Shown here piece by piece: positions 6,308-12,690 of a stretch of 12,690 nt of DNA (its first letter is position 1; the number at the start of each line of letters is the position of its first letter). The stretch comes from an uncultured Chthoniobacterales bacterium (GTDB taxonomy: Bacteria; Verrucomicrobiota; Verrucomicrobiae; Chthoniobacterales; UBA10450), in assembly GCA_955652855.1 (NCBI GenBank), contig CATPCN010000415.1:1-12690 (forward strand), written 5' to 3'. The notes under the pieces are model-generated. The model was not told the DNA's origin, searched no databases, and saw only the letters and a list, made by a program, of their open reading frames with translations. The translations under genes and the position numbers were made by a program.

Positions 6308-6339
6308 TGATCGCGCTTGGGAAAATTCTGAGCGCGTCA
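6308..6339. terminator. Candidate bidirectional terminator hairpin between converging genes
   Basis: TGA-t-CGCGCT (6308-6317) pairs with AGCGCG-TCA (6331-6339), giving a 9-bp stem with one bulged base around a 13-base loop. It starts 9 bp after the GT2 stop, and its right arm includes the stop codon of the minus-strand gene. No clear T-tract follows on either side. Confidence 0.35.
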
Positions 6340-8130
6340 GCGGCTCGTCGATCGCGCGCGCGGTTGCTCGAGATCGTAGATTGCGCCCCACTCACCGGCC
6401 GCGACCGGCGCTGACTCGCGTTCCCACGGCCGCATGCTCGTCGGATAATTTGTTTTCTCTTCGCGTCCCCAAAAAAGATAGCGCGCGTTAAACGAGCGTG
6501 CGATCTGCCGCCAATTCGGCGCGCCTTTCATCAGCTGTGCAAGTTCATCGTAAATAGCGCCGTACTCATAACCTTGCGTCCAAAGATGGCCCGGATATCC
6601 GAGGACGAGCTTTCGTCCTTGGAGCAATAGCGGATGGTTGTAAGTGGGGAAAGCCGCGAAGCGCGCGTCGACCGGCAATTTTTGCACAGCTGCGCCGACA
6701 CCATCGACTTCAGCGCGACTGGCAATTCCAAACCCTTGCCGGTTCGTGGCGAGCCCGCCAAAGAGCGAAACAAACCCCGAGCCAAAAAGCGCGATGCAAA
6801 GAGCGATGCGTAGCGGCACCGGCCAGCGCGCGATCAGATCCGTCCAGAGAAATGGGAGCACGATGAAGTAGGCCCAGATCATGATCTTCAAATTGTCCCA
6901 TTCCCAGGGTGCGAATCTAATTAAATAGGCGAGAAGAAAAATGACAGTGGCAGGGAAAAGAAAAGCGAGTGGTTGCGATAGCGGGAGCAATGGGCCTTCG
7001 GTCCGGTTCAATTCGCGCCAAACGCAAAACGCGATGAGCAAAAGCACGAGCGGCATCCAGATTCCGAAGTTGAAAAACCAAAAAGCGAAAAAGGGCAGCT
7101 TGAAATCGCCCACCTTTTGCACCCAGCCCGCGTGCCAGCCGATCATGGAGCCCGCAGTAAAACGGTCAGTGATTAGCCAAACGAAAAATGTCGCGGGCAC
7201 AAACGCGCTGCCGACCAGCACGGCGACGTCCTTGCACATTTGCCTGTTGCCGATCAAGAAAAAGCAGCCGAGCACAATCGTGAGCGCCAAAAATGTGTGC
7301 ACGTGATAAAGCGGCATCAACGCGTAGAGACTCATCTCGATCCAAAAGGGCAGAGGCGGCTGTCGCGTTTGCGATTCGGTTTTGCGAAATTTCGCGCGCC
7401 AGTGATAGAGCAAGAGCAACCCAGCTGGGATGGCGTAGAGCAATCCGCGTTGCGTGACGAACATGGCGAGCGGGATGCTTTTCCACGCGACCAACTGACC
7501 GCCCTGGTAATCGATCCACTTCAAAGTTCGCAAGACCGCGAAGCCGGCGACTCCGCCGTTAAAAAGAAAACCCGCAATGCCAAACACTCCTCCCCAGCGC
7601 CAGAAAGCATAAAAAGTTGCAAGCGACGCGAGCAGGCCGGTCCAGACAAGACCGCGCGTCATGTCGATCCCGAGCAAAACGAGGAGCGCGTTGAATAAAT
7701 CCGTTCCGGCTGGATAACGGAGTTTACCGAAAACATAAATCGGGTTGTCCGGCCAAAGCGCGACGCCGTTCGCGAAGGTTTTGAGATAGGTGATGTGAAG
7801 CGGAAGGTCGCCAAGATTATTTACCGACTGTACTTTGATTTGGTCGCCATCGGTAAAGATCAGCCAGCAGAACGAGCGAAAAGCGAAGACGGCGAAACAC
7901 CCGGCCATCAGCCATAGCCAAACATTTTCATATTTGTTCCATGACGACGATGGCTTCGCAGCTTCGCGGCGATCAATGGTTCCGAAATAGGCTAAGATCG
8001 ACATAACGATGCCTAATATTAGCGATGTGCCAGCGATCGCGCTGCTTAGACCTCCGGCGACGATGCCTAAGATCAGGCCGGTGACGGTGCAGAAGTTAAC
8101 GAAGGTGAGTCCGGCCGAAAGCCACTTCAT
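6337..8130 (-). CDS. Multi-pass membrane protein, GT-C glycosyltransferase-like
   Basis: A 597-aa integral membrane protein with roughly a dozen hydrophobic segments, beginning with two near the N-terminus (about residues 8-50). The segment TDGDQIKVQSVNNLGDLPLH (93-112) after the third membrane span resembles the first periplasmic loop of GT-C enzymes. In those, acidic residues bind the lipid-phosphate-sugar donor; here the candidates are Asp94, Asp96 and Asp108. LRYPAGTDLFNALLVLLG (137-154) also fits GT-C architecture. The C-terminal ~130 residues are soluble and contain NHPLLLQGRKLVLGYPGHLW and NARYLFWGREE, like the extracytoplasmic tail of many mannosyltransferase-type proteins. I cannot assign a named family. 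ATG 8130 is well supported by AGGAG (plus 8138-8142) 7 bp upstream. It lies 15 bp after the upstream membrane-protein gene, so the two form an operon. It converges with the GT2 gene. Confidence 0.75.
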   Translation of the reverse strand: MKWLSAGLTFVNFCTVTGLILGIVAGGLSSAIAGTSLILGIVMSILAYFGTIDRREAAKPSSSWNKYENVWLWLMAGCFAVFAFRSFCWLIFTDGDQIKVQSVNNLGDLPLHITYLKTFANGVALWPDNPIYVFGKLRYPAGTDLFNALLVLLGIDMTRGLVWTGLLASLATFYAFWRWGGVFGIAGFLFNGGVAGFAVLRTLKWIDYQGGQLVAWKSIPLAMFVTQRGLLYAIPAGLLLLYHWRAKFRKTESQTRQPPLPFWIEMSLYALMPLYHVHTFLALTIVLGCFFLIGNRQMCKDVAVLVGSAFVPATFFVWLITDRFTAGSMIGWHAGWVQKVGDFKLPFFAFWFFNFGIWMPLVLLLIAFCVWRELNRTEGPLLPLSQPLAFLFPATVIFLLAYLIRFAPWEWDNLKIMIWAYFIVLPFLWTDLIARWPVPLRIALCIALFGSGFVSLFGGLATNRQGFGIASRAEVDGVGAAVQKLPVDARFAAFPTYNHPLLLQGRKLVLGYPGHLWTQGYEYGAIYDELAQLMKGAPNWRQIARSFNARYLFWGREEKTNYPTSMRPWERESAPVAAGEWGAIYDLEQPRARSTSR

Positions 8131-8137
8131 CGCAGCG

Positions 8138-8142
8138 CTCCT
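8138..8142 (-). promoter_or_regulatory. Strong ribosome binding site AGGAG for the 597-aa membrane protein
   Basis: On the minus strand AGGAG precedes the ATG at 8130 by 7 bases, inside the 15-bp gap after the previous gene. It is one of the few canonical Shine-Dalgarno sequences in the window and fixes the start. Confidence 0.75.
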
Positions 8143-8145
8143 GAC

Positions 8146-9678
8146 TTAACGCGGCGCGTTACCATTGAAGTTCGGGACACGGTTCGGGAAGAGAGCGCGA
8201 AAAGTTTTTGCATTCAGGTAAAGCTTCGACGTGCCCTGATAAGGCCGCATGGTTAGCGGCTCGGTGAAATAGGATTCGTGCAACTTCGGTTCTACTTCCT
8301 TGATCCGGTCCTGTTGCACGAGGAGAAAATCGGCATCCACTTTCTCGGGAAGATTCTCGTGCTCGTAGTAACCGACATTAGGAAAATCGCCCAGAATCCA
8401 TGGTAAAGGATAAGCGCTGGTCCGCACCATGTGTCCGATCATGTAGTAATAAGTAGGGTTCCGTTTCGCTAACTGCAGCACTGGACGGCTGAGCTTGTAA
8501 ATATCATTGTAGGTCTGCACGTAGACGTACGGCTCGCTGTCAGTGGTGCAGCGGAAGTAATTAAGCGAAATCGTCATGCCGAATGAAACGCAGCCGACAA
8601 TCCCGATGCTTAGGTAAGTAGCTAAGCGATACCTTAGAGGTAGTAGGAATAAGACTGCGCCAAATATGAATAGAAACGGCCAAATGATGCTGATAATGCA
8701 CCACGGCGTCTTATAATGGACGATGCTGTAAGCAATCAGAGCGCCAACTCCGTAAATCGCGATGTAGCGCAGGCTCAGACTCTTGAAGAACTGGCAGAAG
8801 GCGCACAAGACCAGCCCGATCAGGATCGCAGGCTCGTAACGCGCGATCAGCATCAACCAGTAATAGAATGGTTTTTCGTGTCCGCTCTTACCTTTGTTAC
8901 CCGTTGCGAACCACGGCGCGTAAGCCTGCCAAAGACCTTTCACTCCGCTCATGTGGAGAAACGTGCCGCTATAGAAGAAGACGATCAGCGCAATCCCGGT
9001 GCCAATGACGACGACAAGATCGACATACGTCCACGTTTGACGCACCGGCTTTGCATCTTGCACGGGCTTAAGCCAATGCGAAAACCACGCGACCGGCAGC
9101 GCGAGAAGCGCGCAGCCTACGTGAATGATGTAGGTCTCCTTCGTCAAAATCATGCCGGCGATTCCCAGGCCCGCGCACCAGAGATATTTGTCGGTCCCGA
9201 TTTTCCAAAGACCGAGCAGACCGAGAACGAACAACATCGAGAAGAGCAGGAGCCAGACTTCATGGATGGAATAGCGCCCGTAAAAAACGAAGCCCGGCGA
9301 GATCGCCATGGCGAGCGCGGCGAGTCGGCTGACGTTTCGGCCGACGAACGGCTCAAATTTCGTCGCAAGGAAAATGCAGAATGTGCTCACGAGCACGACC
9401 GGCAACCGCAGCGCCCAGATGTTTCGTCCGAGTAACGTTTGCGAAAGAAAGAGCACGTAAAAATGAAACGGCCCGTGATAATTCGTCGGGTCGTATCTGT
9501 AGAAGCCGTTCTTGACCATTTGATCGACGAACCAGCCGTTGATCCCTTCGTCGAAATGCGGCGGTTTGATTCCGAGCAGGAAAAAGCGCAGGAACGCGCC
9601 GAGCGCCACGATCAACCACGGCGTCCAATCGGTTTCCTGCGCGAGTTGCAAGCACGCGGCGAACCGCTCGCGCAGCAT
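8146..9678 (-). CDS. GT-C family membrane protein, TIGR03663 / Agl23-like
   Basis: About 510 aa with many membrane spans. After the first span (residues 20-36), the loop PPHFDEGINGWFVDQM carries the DE pair (Asp43-Glu44) typical of GT-C / PMT-type glycosyltransferases. NGFYRYDPTNYHGPFHFY (57-74) is the hallmark of the TIGR03663 family ('flippase activity-associated protein Agl23'). Further family-like parts are SPGFVFYGRYSIHE and ILTKETYIIH, and the late HYKTPWCIISIIWP segment. Members are thought to move a sugar from a lipid-linked donor onto a surface glycan, but this is weakly established. The start is uncertain. ATG 9678 avoids overlap with the divergent rfbB. In-frame ATGs at 9735, 9762 and 9771 would extend the N-terminus by up to 31 residues into rfbB. 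None has a clear Shine-Dalgarno sequence. It is the first gene of a two-gene minus-strand operon. Confidence 0.85.
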   Translation of the reverse strand: MLRERFAACLQLAQETDWTPWLIVALGAFLRFFLLGIKPPHFDEGINGWFVDQMVKNGFYRYDPTNYHGPFHFYVLFLSQTLLGRNIWALRLPVVLVSTFCIFLATKFEPFVGRNVSRLAALAMAISPGFVFYGRYSIHEVWLLLFSMLFVLGLLGLWKIGTDKYLWCAGLGIAGMILTKETYIIHVGCALLALPVAWFSHWLKPVQDAKPVRQTWTYVDLVVVIGTGIALIVFFYSGTFLHMSGVKGLWQAYAPWFATGNKGKSGHEKPFYYWLMLIARYEPAILIGLVLCAFCQFFKSLSLRYIAIYGVGALIAYSIVHYKTPWCIISIIWPFLFIFGAVLFLLPLRYRLATYLSIGIVGCVSFGMTISLNYFRCTTDSEPYVYVQTYNDIYKLSRPVLQLAKRNPTYYYMIGHMVRTSAYPLPWILGDFPNVGYYEHENLPEKVDADFLLVQQDRIKEVEPKLHESYFTEPLTMRPYQGTSKLYLNAKTFRALFPNRVPNFNGNAPR

Positions 9679-9727
9679 GGGAAAATCTGCTAGCGCCGTG
9701 TCCAGTCCGCTGCTAGTACGCGCTGCG

Positions 9728-10717
9728 ATGCGCATTCTCGTTACGGGTGGCTGCGGTTTCATCGGGAGCAATTTTATCCGGTATATTTTGCAACATTACA
9801 AACCCGCTTTCGTGAGCAACGTGGACGTGCTGACTTATGCCGGTAATCTGGCGAACCTCGATGGCGTAGCGCAAGAGCATGGCGAGCGCTACGAATTTTT
9901 TAAGGCCGACATCGCTAATGCCGACCAGATTGACGCGCTCATGACCGAGCACCAATTTTATGCCGTCATCAATTTCGCGGCCGAATCGCATGTTGATCGC
10001 AGCATTAACGAGCCGCAGAATTTCATTCACACCAACGTTGTCGGCACGAGTGTGCTGCTCGATGCCGCGCGGCACCACGGCGTCCAACGTTTCATTCAAA
10101 TTTCGACCGACGAAGTTTACGGCTCGCTTGGATCAACAGGAAAATTCACCGAGCAAAGTTCTCTCGATCCGAGCTCACCCTATTCCGCGAGCAAAGCCGG
10201 CGCCGATCTTCTCGCGCTCGCCTGTTACAAAACCTACGGACAGGAAGTGATCGTGACGCGCTGCTCGAATAACTACGGCCCCTATCAATTTCCCGAAAAA
10301 TTAATTCCGCTCATGATCATCAAAGCATTGCGCGACGAACCGCTGCCGGTTTACGGCGACGGCCTGAACGTGCGCGATTGGATTCACGTAAACGATCATT
10401 GCGCCGGAATCGTCGCCGCGCTTTTCGAGGGAAAACCGGGAGTCGTCTATAATTTCGGCGGCGAAAGCGAAATGACCAATCTCGATCTTGTAAAACTGAT
10501 TTTGCAAAAACTTGGCAAACCGGAAAGCTTGATCTCGTTTGTCGAAAACCGGCTCGGGCACGACCGGCGTTACGCGATCGATTCCTCATTTGCGCAGCGC
10601 GAAATAAAATGGAAGCCGCGCAAAAATTTCAAAGAAGGCCTTGAGGCAGCGGTCCAGTGGTACATCGACAACGAGTCGTGGTGGAAACCGCTGCTCGAGC
10701 GCGCAGGAAGATATTGA
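9728..10717 (+). CDS. rfbB: dTDP-glucose 4,6-dehydratase
   Basis: Extended short-chain dehydrogenase/reductase that converts dTDP-glucose to dTDP-4-keto-6-deoxyglucose using bound NAD; second step of dTDP-L-rhamnose synthesis, cytoplasmic. The 329-aa length is typical. MRILVTGGCGFIGSNF gives the TGxxGxxG NAD motif at 6-13. NFAAESHVDRSI (82-93), STDEVYGSLG (126-135, with the catalytic Thr-Asp-Glu 127-129) and SPYSASKAGAD (150-160, Tyr152/Lys156) are all present. The substrate-binding run RCSNNYGPYQFPEKLIPL and the later LGHDRRYAID and WYIDNESWW are characteristic of RmlB rather than general epimerases. ATG 9728 is chosen because the NAD motif starts there; the frame is open further upstream, but that part is antisense to the membrane-protein gene. 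No Shine-Dalgarno sequence is visible. rfbD follows after a 70-bp gap filled by a repeat; rfbA and rfbC are not in the window. Confidence 0.96.
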   Translation: MRILVTGGCGFIGSNFIRYILQHYKPAFVSNVDVLTYAGNLANLDGVAQEHGERYEFFKADIANADQIDALMTEHQFYAVINFAAESHVDRSINEPQNFIHTNVVGTSVLLDAARHHGVQRFIQISTDEVYGSLGSTGKFTEQSSLDPSSPYSASKAGADLLALACYKTYGQEVIVTRCSNNYGPYQFPEKLIPLMIIKALRDEPLPVYGDGLNVRDWIHVNDHCAGIVAALFEGKPGVVYNFGGESEMTNLDLVKLILQKLGKPESLISFVENRLGHDRRYAIDSSFAQREIKWKPRKNFKEGLEAAVQWYIDNESWWKPLLERAGRY

Positions 10718-10720
10718 ATT

Positions 10721-10782
10721 TGTAGCGGCGGTCTATGGACCGCCGAAATTAAGAGACCCGGCGCTCATAGAGCGCCGCTACA
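10721..10782. repeat. REP-like 62-bp palindromic element with two hairpins
   Basis: The outer arms TGTAGCGGCG (10721-10730) and CGCCGCTACA (10773-10782) are perfect inverted repeats. Inside are two strong hairpins: CGGCGGTC-tatg-GACCGCCG (10726-10745) and CGGCGCTC-ata-GAGCGCCG (10759-10777), each with an 8-bp perfect stem. The element can form either one long closing stem or two tandem hairpins. It fills almost the whole gap between the rfbB stop (10717) and the rfbD start (10788). The design matches REP/BIME-like dispersed repeats; I recall similar 'tgtagcggcg' elements from soil Verrucomicrobia, but cannot check that here. It contains no stop in the rfbD frame. Confidence 0.85.
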
Positions 10783-10787
10783 GAAGA

Positions 10788-11660
10788 ATGAAAATCGTAA
10801 TTATCGGCGCGGGCGGGCGGCTGGGCTCGGCGCTCGTTCGCCGATATGGCGACGAATACGATGTTGTCGCGTTCGATCACGCGCAGCTTGATTTGGGAAA
10901 TCATGCGCAACTGCGCGACAAGATCGACAAGATCGAGTTCGATGTGTTGATCAACACGGCCGCGTTCACCAATGTCGATCTTTGCGAAACGCAGCGCGAT
11001 CAAGCTTTTCAGATCAACGCGCAGGCGCCGCGATTGCTCGCCGAAATTTGCGCGCAAAAAAATGCGAAGATGATCCACTTTAGCACCGATTACATTTTCG
11101 ATGGCGAAAAGCGCGAGCCGTACATCGAGAGTGACGACGCGAAACCGATCAGCGTTTACGGCGAATCGAAACGAGCAGGGGAAGAAAACGTTCTGACCCC
11201 ACAAGATCGACATATCGTTGTGCGGGTTTCGTGGGTTTTCGGTCCGGACCGGCCGAGCTTCATCGACGGCGTGATCAAACGTGCTCGCGAGAGCGAACAG
11301 GTCGATGCCGTCGCGGACAAATTTTCTACGCCGACATACACGCACGACATTGCGGAGATGCTTCCCCACCTTTTTAATATCGATGTTAGCGGCGGCATTT
11401 TGCATTTCACGAATCCCGGAAAATGCAGCTGGCAGGAGTACGGGCAGCACGCTCTCGATTGCTGCTGGAAGGAAGGAATTCCGCTCAAAGCGAAAACGGT
11501 TGCCCCGCTCAAACTCGCCGACGTGAAAAACTTCGTCGCGCGCCGGCCGGTCTACACCGTTCTCTCGACTGCAAAATATACAGAGCTTACCCGCGAGAAA
11601 CCGCGCGCTTGGCGCGAGGCTGTAGCTGATTATATTAAGCGCTCCTATTCAAAAAAATGA
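10788..11660 (+). CDS. rfbD: dTDP-4-dehydrorhamnose reductase
   Basis: NAD(P)H-dependent SDR enzyme that performs the last step of dTDP-L-rhamnose synthesis. The 290-aa length is normal. MKIVIIGAGGRLG gives the nucleotide-binding GxxGxxG (residues 7-13). INTAAFTNVDLCE (55-67) is the RmlD-specific NAAAYTxVDxAE segment. STDYIFDGEKREPYIESD (99-116) and YGESKRAGE (124-132, Tyr124/Lys128) provide the catalytic Ser/Thr-Tyr-Lys set. VRVSWVFGPDRPSFI and ILHFTNPGKCSWQEYG are typical later RmlD segments. ATG 10788 is chosen because the Rossmann motif starts there; the frame stays open through the upstream palindromic repeat, so automated calls may extend it to 10641. A weak purine stretch (AGAAG) is just upstream. 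The stop TGA overlaps the next start as ATGA, implying coupled translation. Confidence 0.94.
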   Translation: MKIVIIGAGGRLGSALVRRYGDEYDVVAFDHAQLDLGNHAQLRDKIDKIEFDVLINTAAFTNVDLCETQRDQAFQINAQAPRLLAEICAQKNAKMIHFSTDYIFDGEKREPYIESDDAKPISVYGESKRAGEENVLTPQDRHIVVRVSWVFGPDRPSFIDGVIKRARESEQVDAVADKFSTPTYTHDIAEMLPHLFNIDVSGGILHFTNPGKCSWQEYGQHALDCCWKEGIPLKAKTVAPLKLADVKNFVARRPVYTVLSTAKYTELTREKPRAWREAVADYIKRSYSKK

Positions 11661-12373
11661 AAACCGTTCGTCTTATCTTCGCAGTCCTAATATCGATCTT
11701 TCTTAGCGCGACCGCGCGTGCTGGACTGAAATGGGAACAAACCGCGGTCGAGCTTCATCCCGGATCGACCGAAAAAACAGCAGTCGCTCATTTCAAATAT
11801 CAAAACAGCGGCGACAAGCCCGTCCACTTCGCCTCAGTCAAAGGTTCGTGCAGCTGCACGGTGGCACAGCCGCCGAAAAACGATGTCGCCCCGGGTGAGA
11901 AAGGCGAGATCGCGGCGACCTTTACGATTGGCGAGCGCACCGGCACACAGACCAAAACCGTGACGGTGCAAACCGACGATCCGGCGCATCCAACGCAAGT
12001 GCTGACACTCACCACGATTATTCCGCAAGGGATCGAGCTCTCTCCGGCGTTTGTCTTTTGGCAGAGTGGCGAGGATCCAAAATTCAAGTCGATCACCGTG
12101 AAAGCAGCCAAGGATTTTTTTGCGAAACAGCTCACGGCCTCCTCGTCGAATCCTAAATTTCAGACGCGAGTCGTGCCGCTCGGAAAAGGCGAATTCAGGA
12201 TCGATGTGCAACCGCTTGACACGTCGAGCGTTCTTTTCGGAACGATTGTGATCAAGCCGGACAATTCACCGAAAACATTTTATGCGAATGCGCGCGTCAT
12301 GCCTCCCTCTCAGAGCGAGTCACCTTCTCCGAGCGCGGTGGCTTCTCCGAGCAGGGCGCCGGCGCGGCCGTGA
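11657..12373 (+). CDS. DUF1573-containing exported protein
   Basis: A 238-aa predicted secreted or periplasmic protein. MKTVRLIFAVLISIFLSATARA is a Sec signal peptide with likely cleavage after Ala22 (ARA|GL). Residues ~27-125 match the DUF1573 immunoglobulin-like domain: FKYQNSGDKPVHFASVKGSCSCT (46-68) carries the family's CxC-T signature (Cys64, Cys66), followed by VAPGEKGEIAATF and GTQTKTVTVQTDDP. A second strand-rich region (about 128-210, from ELSPAFVFW) may be another Ig-like domain. The last ~25 residues are Pro/Ser/Ala-rich and probably disordered. Function is unknown; the domain is frequent in Bacteroidota, Planctomycetota and Verrucomicrobiota. Its ATG overlaps the rfbD stop (ATGA), and its TGA overlaps a GTG start (GTGA), so it is translationally chained on both sides despite no functional link to rhamnose synthesis. 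Confidence 0.85.
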   Translation: MKTVRLIFAVLISIFLSATARAGLKWEQTAVELHPGSTEKTAVAHFKYQNSGDKPVHFASVKGSCSCTVAQPPKNDVAPGEKGEIAATFTIGERTGTQTKTVTVQTDDPAHPTQVLTLTTIIPQGIELSPAFVFWQSGEDPKFKSITVKAAKDFFAKQLTASSSNPKFQTRVVPLGKGEFRIDVQPLDTSSVLFGTIVIKPDNSPKTFYANARVMPPSQSESPSPSAVASPSRAPARP

Positions 12374-12690
12374 GATTGTCGTTCGTCGGACAGGCCGTCG
12401 CTCTGGCTCTTTTTGCATTTTTGCCGGCGATCGGGCAGGCGATTTATTTTCGCGATCGCATGTCGTGGCTGACGCCCGTGCCCGCGTCCGAATCGGTGAC
12501 CGTGGACGAAGCGCGCGCGTGGGGCGAGCAGGCGATTTGGATCGACGCGCGAGCTGATGAAGAATTTACGCGCGATCATGTGCCCGGTGCGATTTTGCTG
12601 AACGAAGATCGCTGGCACGAACTATTGCCGCAATTGCTCGCGATTTGGTCGCCGGAAAAAAAGATTGTCGTCTATTGCAGCAATCAGAAC
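12370..12690 (+). CDS. Rhodanese-like protein, N-terminal part (3' truncated by window edge)
   Basis: 107 codons are open to the window edge from a GTG that overlaps the DUF1573 stop (GTGA). The first ~27 residues (VRLSFVGQAVALALFAFLPAIGQAIY) form one hydrophobic segment, a signal anchor or uncleaved signal. The rhodanese domain follows: VTVDEARAWGEQAIWIDARADEEFTRDHVPGAILL (43-77) is the typical entry with D-A-R and the HVPGA turn. KKIVVYCSN (98-105) reaches the active-site cysteine, Cys103, at the very end. The remaining domain and any fused part are outside. The family moves sulfur or binds persulfide/phosphate; a membrane-anchored form next to a Cys-containing exported protein suggests envelope redox or sulfur chemistry, which is inference. 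In related operons I would expect a MauE/DoxX-type membrane protein next, which cannot be seen here. Confidence 0.85.
   Translation, partial: MRLSFVGQAVALALFAFLPAIGQAIYFRDRMSWLTPVPASESVTVDEARAWGEQAIWIDARADEEFTRDHVPGAILLNEDRWHELLPQLLAIWSPEKKIVVYCSNQN

Noticed and set aside
8716..9435. 239-codon plus-strand open frame
   Set aside because: Antisense to the Agl23-like membrane protein; highly charged (Asp/Glu/Arg), as expected for the complement of hydrophobic codons.
9539..9727. N-terminal extension of rfbB
   Set aside because: The frame is open upstream, but this part is antisense to the membrane-protein gene, and the Rossmann NAD motif begins exactly at ATG 9728.
10641..10787. N-terminal extension of rfbD
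   Set aside because: It would translate the end of rfbB in another frame and the palindromic repeat; the nucleotide-binding motif begins at ATG 10788.
10749..11450. 233-codon minus-strand open frame
   Set aside because: Antisense to rfbD, which has all SDR motifs; no domain in the reverse translation.
1..12690. CRISPR array, phage, toxin-antitoxin or defence system
   Set aside because: No regularly spaced repeats, no nuclease/effector or integrase-like proteins, and no small paired genes of that kind are visible.

Overview
The window reads as an ordinary chromosomal stretch of a moderately high-GC Gram-negative bacterium. A lipobox lipoprotein, a Sec-exported DUF1573 protein, dTDP-rhamnose genes and lipid-linked-sugar type membrane glycosyltransferases all point to a double-membrane cell. 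A soil verrucomicrobium (Spartobacteria / 'Candidatus Udaeobacter'-like) is my best guess. It rests on the gene mix and on a REP-like two-hairpin repeat between rfbB and rfbD that I associate with that group; this is inference, not proof.

Layout. (1) 1-1369: the end of argD (acetylornithine aminotransferase) and complete argF (ornithine carbamoyltransferase), joined by an ATGA overlap, i.e. the tail of an arginine operon. (2) 1370-3424: a visibly more A+T-rich segment with long intergenic regions, carrying a putative nucleotide-sugar glycosyltransferase and a PAPS-type sulfotransferase. (3) 3473-3556, minus: tRNA-Leu(GAG) with encoded CCA. (4) 3676-6298, plus: a PHP-domain phosphoesterase, a small lipoprotein of unknown role, a FabZ-type hotdog dehydratase and a DPM1-like family-2 glycosyltransferase. 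(5) 6337-9678, minus: two multi-pass membrane proteins in a two-gene operon, one a recognisable TIGR03663/Agl23-like GT-C protein and the other an unassigned GT-C-like protein. (6) 9728-12690, plus: rfbB, the 62-bp palindromic repeat, rfbD, a DUF1573 exported protein and a truncated rhodanese-like protein. The last three genes are chained by 4-bp stop/start overlaps.

How the genes may work together. The DPM1-like enzyme could make a polyprenyl-phosphate sugar. The two GT-C proteins could use such a donor on the periplasmic side. rfbB and rfbD perform two of the four dTDP-L-rhamnose steps. The glycosyltransferase and sulfotransferase upstream would fit surface-glycan decoration. Together this suggests a loose cell-envelope glycan neighbourhood, but no complete pathway, polymerase or flippase is visible.

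I see no CRISPR array, transposase, integrase, phage gene or recognisable defence system. I found nothing that I would call a convincingly new biological system. The most notable items are the structured repeat between rfbB and rfbD, the pairing of the unassigned GT-C-like protein with the Agl23-like protein, and the A+T-rich decoration genes next to the tRNA.
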